19,180 bases of DNA from Alphaproteobacteria bacterium (GTDB taxonomy: Bacteria > Pseudomonadota > Alphaproteobacteria > Micavibrionales > Micavibrionaceae): positions 1 to 19,180 of the forward strand of contig JAESUK010000045.1 of assembly GCA_016763095.1 (NCBI GenBank), in the 5' to 3' direction. The notes beneath the pieces were generated by a model that was not told the DNA's origin, ran no database searches, and saw nothing but the letters and a program-made list of their open reading frames with translations. Position 1 is the stretch's first letter; every line of letters begins with the position of its first letter. The position numbers were made by a program, and so were the translations under genes. Of the stretch, positions 15,028 through 19,180 are shown piece by piece.

Positions 15028-15045
15028 AAAGACTTCTGCTATACC
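15017..15045 (+). promoter_or_regulatory. Candidate promoter for trmFO (TTGAAG-N17-TATACC, extended -10)
   Basis: TTGAAG (15017-15022) and TATACC (15040-15045) are separated by 17 bases, with TGC directly before the -10, an arrangement very like the carD promoter. The expected start is near 15052, about 34 bases before the trmFO ATG. The -35 lies in the last codons of the upstream gene. Confidence 0.42.
15019..15036 (+). repeat. Perfect hairpin across the pseudo-phosphatase stop codon
   Basis: GAAGTCT (15019-15025), AAAA loop, AGACTTC (15030-15036): a 7-bp stem that includes the first base of the TAA stop. No T tract follows, so it is at best a weak terminator. It sits in the spacer of the candidate trmFO promoter. 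Confidence 0.4.
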
Positions 15046-15085
15046 CATCCCACATAAGAATTATAGTCTTAACAGGGATAGAAAC

Positions 15086-16447
15086 ATGAAAACAATACAC
15101 ATCATTGGTGGCGGACTAGCTGGCTCAGAAGCAGCGTGGCAAGCAGCAGAAATGGGTGTACAAATCATCCTTCATGAAATGCGCCCTGACGTAAAAACAA
15201 ACGCCCATAAAACAGAAGGTTTAGCCGAGCTTGTCTGCTCAAACTCATTCCGTTCTGATGATGCCGAATATAATGCCGTGGGTTTACTTCACGAAGAAAT
15301 GCGAAGATGCCAGTCACTCATCATGCGTGAAGGTGATAAGGCAGCAGTTCCAGCAGGTGGCGCACTTGCCGTTGACCGTGATATTTTTTCACAAAACGTA
15401 ACAGCATCCCTTGAATCCCACCCAAACATTACAATTGAACGCAGTGAAGTAAGCGGGCTTCCACCTGAAGAATGGGAAAACGTAATCATTGCGACAGGAC
15501 CACTTACATCAGAACCTCTTGCAAAGGCCATTCAAGAAGCCACAGGCGAAGATGCCCTTGCCTTTTTCGATGCCATCGCCCCAATCATTCACAAGGACTC
15601 CATAGACTTTGACAAAGCATGGTTCCAATCCCGCTATGATAAAGCAGGACCTGCAGGCACAGGATCAGACTATATCAACTGCCCAATGAACGAAGAACAA
15701 TACCAGACATTCATCTCCGATCTCGTGAACTCACCAAAAACAGAGTTCAAAGAATGGGAAAAAGACACACCTTATTTCGAAGGATGTATGCCAATCGAAA
15801 TTATGGCAGAACGCGGTCCAGAAACACTTCGCTTTGGACCAATGAAGCCCGTCGGCTTAACAAACCCACATTCAGAAGAAAAACCATATGCAGTGGTACA
15901 GCTTCGACAAGATAATGCCCTCGGTACACTCTATAATATGGTGGGCTTTCAAACGAAAATGAAATATGGCGAACAAGCCCGCGTCCTTAAAACCATACCA
16001 GGGCTAGAAAATGCAGAATTTGCGCGCCTTGGTGGCCTACATAGAAATACCTTCATTAACTCACCAAAGGTATTAAACAATAGGCTTCAACTAAAATCCA
16101 TGCCCCGCATTCGCTTTGCAGGACAGATTACAGGGTGTGAAGGATATATTGAAAGCGCATCTGTTGGTCTTATGGCAGGACGCATGGCGGCAAGCGAAGT
16201 ACTCGGCATAGAGTTTGGACTTCCTCCAGAAACGACAGCTTTCGGAGCACTTCTTAGCCACATTACGGGTGGCGCAGATGCAAAGACCTTCCAACCAATG
16301 AACATTAACTTTGGCCTCTTTCCAACAATGGATGTTAGGAACGAACGTGGCAAACGCGTTAAGGGAAAAGAGCGTAAAAAAGCAATGTCAGATCGCGCCT
16401 TAAACGATCTTACGACTTGGCTTGATGATATGAAAAAGGCAGCATAA
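15086..16447 (+). CDS. trmFO: TrmFO, folate/FAD-dependent tRNA (uracil-54-C5) methyltransferase
   Basis: Makes m5U54 in the T-loop of tRNAs using methylenetetrahydrofolate, FAD and NAD(P)H, in the cytoplasm. The 453-residue protein begins with the FAD-binding IHIIGGGLAGSEAAWQAA (4-21). It also has ELVCSNSFRSDD (48-59, with C51), VIIATGPLTS (133-142), FDAIAPI (161-167), and FEGCMPIEIMAERG (231-244, with C234). LRFGPMKPVGL and GQITGCEGYIESASVGL follow. C51 and C234 match the catalytic cysteine pair of the family. The ATG at 15086 has AGGGA 7-8 bases upstream and starts right at the FAD motif. The frame is open from 15017, but that extension is unlike the family and overlaps the previous gene. 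TrmFO replaces TrmA in many Alphaproteobacteria and Firmicutes. Confidence 0.97.
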   Translation: MKTIHIIGGGLAGSEAAWQAAEMGVQIILHEMRPDVKTNAHKTEGLAELVCSNSFRSDDAEYNAVGLLHEEMRRCQSLIMREGDKAAVPAGGALAVDRDIFSQNVTASLESHPNITIERSEVSGLPPEEWENVIIATGPLTSEPLAKAIQEATGEDALAFFDAIAPIIHKDSIDFDKAWFQSRYDKAGPAGTGSDYINCPMNEEQYQTFISDLVNSPKTEFKEWEKDTPYFEGCMPIEIMAERGPETLRFGPMKPVGLTNPHSEEKPYAVVQLRQDNALGTLYNMVGFQTKMKYGEQARVLKTIPGLENAEFARLGGLHRNTFINSPKVLNNRLQLKSMPRIRFAGQITGCEGYIESASVGLMAGRMAASEVLGIEFGLPPETTAFGALLSHITGGADAKTFQPMNINFGLFPTMDVRNERGKRVKGKERKKAMSDRALNDLTTWLDDMKKAA

Positions 16448-16451
16448 TAGG

Positions 16452-16473
16452 ACAAAATAAGAATCCATTTTGT
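16452..16473. terminator. Weak inverted repeat between trmFO and the convergent NDUFAF6-like gene
   Basis: ACAAAAT (16452-16458) and ATTTTGT (16467-16473) form a 7-bp AT-only-closed stem with an 8-base loop in the 38-bp convergent gap. A short T run follows on the plus strand. It may serve as a weak terminator for trmFO, and the stem stability is low. Confidence 0.33.
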
Positions 16474-16485
16474 TTAATAAAAAAA

Positions 16486-17271
16486 CTAAAGAAGAACAAA
16501 TAACGATTTGAAATAAATTTGTTTTTTATATTTAGCGCATGAGGGATCATAGCCTGCTGACCGAACATGCTTTAAATTTATACGCACACACTTAGAAAGT
16601 GCTTTAAATGGCTGTGGAATCTGCTCTGCTCCCGCAATATCAAGATTACGATTCACTTCCTCTGCAATAGATTTAACAACGGATATTTCATCTCCTTGTG
16701 TAAATAAATCAGAAGGCAAAAAACACCGTGATTGCGCGCGATGATAAGGCACAGCGAGCAACAACCCTGACAAACCATAAGCAATCGCCAAATGTCTAAT
16801 CGCCTCTTCACTCATACGTGCACCAGATATATCCAATATATGCCTCAACAACGGTGTGTTTGTATAATCGGCATAACTCACAAGCCCTTCTAAATTTTCA
16901 GGTGCCACATCTTCCAAATCAAACTCACGCGCATAAAGCAGCGTCTCAAAATTCTCTTTTTTGAGTGAGTTCTTCTGAATAGCTTGAGAAAGACATGGCA
17001 AAACTTGGTTTTGTTTTACATCACACCCATCATAAATTTTATCAATTTCATCGCGCCACCACTGCAAACGAATAAGCCCTAGCTTTGTATCCGTCACGAT
17101 TTCTCTGGTTTTTGCAATCTCATGATTAAAAGCCAACACCGCCCATATATCATTTTGAACATTACGTGGCGCACACAACCCCATAAGGTAACGGTCATAA
17201 TCGTGGTCTTTCACGAGTAATCTACAATATTCAAAATCTGATTTCATGGCTAAATTAGTGGTATCAAGCAT
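16486..17271 (-). CDS. Squalene/phytoene synthase-fold protein, NDUFAF6-like
   Basis: The 261-residue helical protein belongs to the squalene/phytoene synthase superfamily but not to its enzymatic core. DYDRYLMGLCAP (24-35), AVLAFNHEIAKTRE (44-57) and LGLIRLQWWRDEI (64-76) are typical of the NDUFAF6-like branch. The Asp-rich DxxxD sites that bind prenyl diphosphate are absent at the places expected. In the second half, AYGLSGLLLAVPYHRAQSR replaces the QxTNxxRDxxED type motif. NDUFAF6 is a mitochondrial complex I assembly factor, so an assembly role here is an inference. The nearby Mth938 (NDUFAF3-like) and secF genes support it. The start may be the ATG at 17271 or the one at 17247, and neither has a clear ribosome-binding site. 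Confidence 0.82.
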   Translation of the reverse strand: MLDTTNLAMKSDFEYCRLLVKDHDYDRYLMGLCAPRNVQNDIWAVLAFNHEIAKTREIVTDTKLGLIRLQWWRDEIDKIYDGCDVKQNQVLPCLSQAIQKNSLKKENFETLLYAREFDLEDVAPENLEGLVSYADYTNTPLLRHILDISGARMSEEAIRHLAIAYGLSGLLLAVPYHRAQSRCFLPSDLFTQGDEISVVKSIAEEVNRNLDIAGAEQIPQPFKALSKCVRINLKHVRSAGYDPSCAKYKKQIYFKSLFVLL

Positions 17272-17349
17272 TTTATGATTGTCATTCGATCAAAAGAGTT
17301 TAATTTATGCGTCAGAATTTATTTATAAACAAAAGCTAAGGGGCTGACC

Positions 17350-17946
17350 ATGACTTTTACACTTCCTGCACTTCCATACGCAAAAAACGCGCTAGAACCA
17401 CACATGTCCGCAGAGACATTTGACTACCACCATGAGAAACATCACCAAGCTTACATTAATGTAGCAAATGACCTTCTCCCGAAAAGCGGCTTAGAAGGAC
17501 TATCACTAGATGATGCGCTTATGAAGGCGGAAGGTAAGCTCTTCAACCAACTCGGTCAACATTACAACCACTCACTATTTTGGCAGTCCATGGCACCAAA
17601 TGGCGGTGGAAAAGACCTTCCAAGTGCTCTTGCAGACAGAATCGACAGCGACCTTGGCGGATATGATGCCTTCCGTGCTGACTTCCTCGCAAAAGGCGCG
17701 GGACAGTTTGGATCAGGTTGGGTATGGCTCGTACTTGATAACGCATCAGGCAAGCTTGAAATCCTTGGAACAGCGAACGCTGACTGCCCTCTCACCGATG
17801 GCAAGACACCTCTTCTTGTATGTGACGTATGGGAACATGCTTATTACATAGACTATCGCAATGCACGTCCTAAATTTTTGGAGGCATTCTTTGATAATCT
17901 TGCAAACTGGGAAAATGCAACAGCACGTCTTATCGACGCGGCTTAA
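17350..17946 (+). CDS. sodB: Superoxide dismutase, Fe type
   Basis: Dismutates superoxide to oxygen and hydrogen peroxide, probably in the cytoplasm since no signal peptide is present. The 198-residue protein has metal ligands H27 (TFDYHHEKHHQAY), H74 (QHYNHSLFW), D159 and H163 (DVWEHAYYIDY). Q70 just before the second His motif, and A144 in TANADCPL instead of the Gln of Mn enzymes, favour iron. This is a residue-based call, and cambialistic use cannot be excluded. AAGGGG stands 6 bases before the ATG. TATAAA at 17324-17329 is a possible -10 with a poor -35. The gene interrupts, on the opposite strand, the NDUFAF6-like/Mth938/secF series and ends 2 bp from the Mth938 gene. Confidence 0.96.
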   Translation: MTFTLPALPYAKNALEPHMSAETFDYHHEKHHQAYINVANDLLPKSGLEGLSLDDALMKAEGKLFNQLGQHYNHSLFWQSMAPNGGGKDLPSALADRIDSDLGGYDAFRADFLAKGAGQFGSGWVWLVLDNASGKLEILGTANADCPLTDGKTPLLVCDVWEHAYYIDYRNARPKFLEAFFDNLANWENATARLIDAA

Positions 17947-17948
17947 AG

Positions 17949-18320
17949 CTAGGTTACAGGAAGAAGCGCGGCGACAACCCGTCGCGCTTCTGACATAAGA
18001 ACGTTATACGTTCTGCACGCCGCCCCCGTATCCATAGATTCAACATGTAATCCGTTTTCACGCAGAGCTTGCTTTAGCTCTGGCGCAAGAAAAACTGTTT
18101 TCTCGCCCGTACCAAGCAAAACAACATCAATAGAATCTGCAACATCAATAAGGGGCTGGAAATCGTTCAGGCACAATTCATCCGCATGTACCCACTCTGT
18201 TGCATGGTGTGGCGCGACCAATACGGAACAATCATAAACATCACCACTAATTTTAAATTTTCCAGAGCGATAGCTTTGAATTATTTTTTGAGACGGATCA
18301 ACGAGCGGCGTAATATCCAT
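17949..18320 (-). CDS. Mth938-like (DUF498) protein, NDUFAF3 homologue
   Basis: Small soluble protein of 123 residues in the Mth938-like fold. LLGTG (68-72) and the near-invariant block MDTGAACRTYNVLMSEAR (96-113) identify it. The human homologue NDUFAF3 is an assembly factor of respiratory complex I. In Alphaproteobacteria such a gene is often found directly behind secDF, as here (8 bp after secF). The bacterial function has not been fixed to my knowledge, and a role in NADH dehydrogenase assembly is inferred from the homologue. No clear Shine-Dalgarno precedes the ATG, so translation may be coupled to secF. Its last codons contain a strong GC-rich hairpin (17963-17990). Confidence 0.9.
   Translation of the reverse strand: MDITPLVDPSQKIIQSYRSGKFKISGDVYDCSVLVAPHHATEWVHADELCLNDFQPLIDVADSIDVVLLGTGEKTVFLAPELKQALRENGLHVESMDTGAACRTYNVLMSEARRVVAALLPVT
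17963..17990. repeat. GC-rich 11-bp hairpin at the sodB/Mth938 convergent ends
   Basis: GAAGCGCGGCG (17963-17973), loop ACAACC, CGTCGCGCTTC (17980-17990). Ten of eleven pairs are Watson-Crick and one is a G-T (or A-C on the other strand). It begins 17 bases after the sodB stop and lies in the 3' coding end of the Mth938 gene. Without a T tract it is not a standard terminator, but it could protect or define 3' ends. Confidence 0.5.
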
Positions 18321-18328
18321 GGGATGAA

Positions 18329-19180
18329 TTAAGTCTCCGAAGTCTCTTTATCAGTTTTTGTTTTTATCTCTCCACGAGGTAAACGAAACAACATCAACAA
18401 AGGTGCTGCCACATAAACTGAAGAATACGTCCCCAGAGCCACACCAAAGATAAGTGCATCCACAAATCCACGGATAACCTCTCCACCGAACACAAACAGC
18501 GCCACAAGCGCCAAGAGCGTTGTAATAGACGTCATAATAGAACGAGAAAGCATTTGGTTAACCGACATGTTAAACAGATCAGGCAACAGCTTCTTTTTAT
18601 ACTTACGAAGATTTTCACGAATACGGTCAAACACAACAACCGTGTCATTGATAGAATACCCAGCAACCAACAAAACCGCCGCCAAGGTTGCCAAATCAAA
18701 ACTGGCCTGCGTCAAAGCAAAGAAGCCTAGAACACCGATGGTGTCATGAAGAAGCGCCATAATCGCGGCAACCCCGAACTGCCATTCAAACCGAAACCAA
18801 ACGTAAAGCAATATCCCAATCATAGAGAACCCGAACGCCATAAGCCCCGCTTTTTTCAACTCACCACCAACTTGTGGACCAACATATTCAACACGGCGAT
18901 AGTCAATCTCATCAAAATTTTCAGCCAACTTGTCTTTCACAGCAGTAATAGCAAGCTTTTGAACTTCTTCACCGCCCTTTTGTTGCCCCATACGGATCAA
19001 CAAATCCTTAGGATCCCCAAATTCTTGAATAGAAATAGCACCAAGTTCCAAAGACGCAAGATCAGATCGAAGCGCTTCTATATCGGGTTGGGTTTCAACA
19101 CGAACCTCAATAAGCGTTCCCCCTGTAAAATCAATCCCAAGGTTCAGGCCACGCGTGGCAAGCAAGAACATTGATCCCAC
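18329..19180 (-). CDS. secF: Protein-export membrane protein SecF, 5'-truncated by window edge
   Basis: SecF, with SecD, uses the proton gradient to help pull exported proteins through SecYEG on the periplasmic side. The frame runs off the window. The first visible codon (GTG at 19180) is probably internal, since the start and most of the first membrane segment are missing. About 283 residues remain. Visible signatures are GLNLGIDFTGG (11-21) at the start of the periplasmic domain, and YVGPQVGGEL (99-108) before the second membrane segment. Five further hydrophobic segments are seen, with AGYSINDTVVVFDRIREN (173-190) between two of them. The tail is short and charged. The Mth938-like gene follows at 8 bp. 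secD would be expected upstream, outside the window. Confidence 0.96.
   Translation of the reverse strand: MGSMFLLATRGLNLGIDFTGGTLIEVRVETQPDIEALRSDLASLELGAISIQEFGDPKDLLIRMGQQKGGEEVQKLAITAVKDKLAENFDEIDYRRVEYVGPQVGGELKKAGLMAFGFSMIGILLYVWFRFEWQFGVAAIMALLHDTIGVLGFFALTQASFDLATLAAVLLVAGYSINDTVVVFDRIRENLRKYKKKLLPDLFNMSVNQMLSRSIMTSITTLLALVALFVFGGEVIRGFVDALIFGVALGTYSSVYVAAPLLMLFRLPRGEIKTKTDKETSET

Noticed and set aside
15017..15085. In-frame upstream extension of trmFO (23 codons)
   Set aside because: It overlaps the previous gene, is not family-like, and the ATG at 15086 has a good ribosome-binding site directly before the FAD motif.

Overview
The window is a compact, AT-rich stretch of bacterial chromosome that reads as alphaproteobacterial. 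The evidence is the fdxA-carD pair, TrmFO in place of TrmA, an Fe-type superoxide dismutase, and secF beside homologues of the mitochondrial complex I assembly factors NDUFAF3 and NDUFAF6. I cannot name a genus. There is no insertion sequence, phage module, CRISPR array, tRNA or rRNA that I can see, and no gene-free stretch longer than about 240 bases.

Layout: (1) 1-2018: the end of hisS, a small secreted protein whose start overlaps hisS, and convergent sufE. (2) 2184-7224: clpX, without clpP or lon beside it, followed at 11 bp by a tightly packed Gtr-type lipid-linked glycosylation set: a GT-C-like membrane protein, a GtrB-like transferase, a SAM methyltransferase and GtrA. (3) 7317-11293: four close-set forward genes for a DHH/DHHA1 phosphoesterase, a YjgN/DUF898 membrane protein, a membrane-anchored M48 metallopeptidase and an S66 LD-carboxypeptidase, probably one transcript. 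(4) 11344-12539: fdxA and carD, each with a candidate extended -10 promoter, ending in a textbook intrinsic terminator. (5) 12560-15027: a HipA-family kinase without a visible HipB, divergent from a metallophosphoesterase-fold protein that has lost nearly all metal ligands. A very AT-rich spacer with two tandem DnaA-box sequences lies between them. (6) 15086-16447: trmFO. (7) 16486-19180: an NDUFAF6-like protein, sodB on the opposite strand, an NDUFAF3-like (Mth938) protein, and the truncated secF.

Most genes are housekeeping or envelope functions: tRNA charging and modification, Fe-S assembly, proteolysis, Sec export, peptidoglycan recycling and surface glycosylation. The least ordinary part is region 5. 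There a HipA-like kinase and an apparent pseudo-phosphatase are transcribed away from a spacer carrying one perfect and one near-perfect DnaA box. Several candidate promoters (fdxA, carD, trmFO) share the element TGC-TATA.
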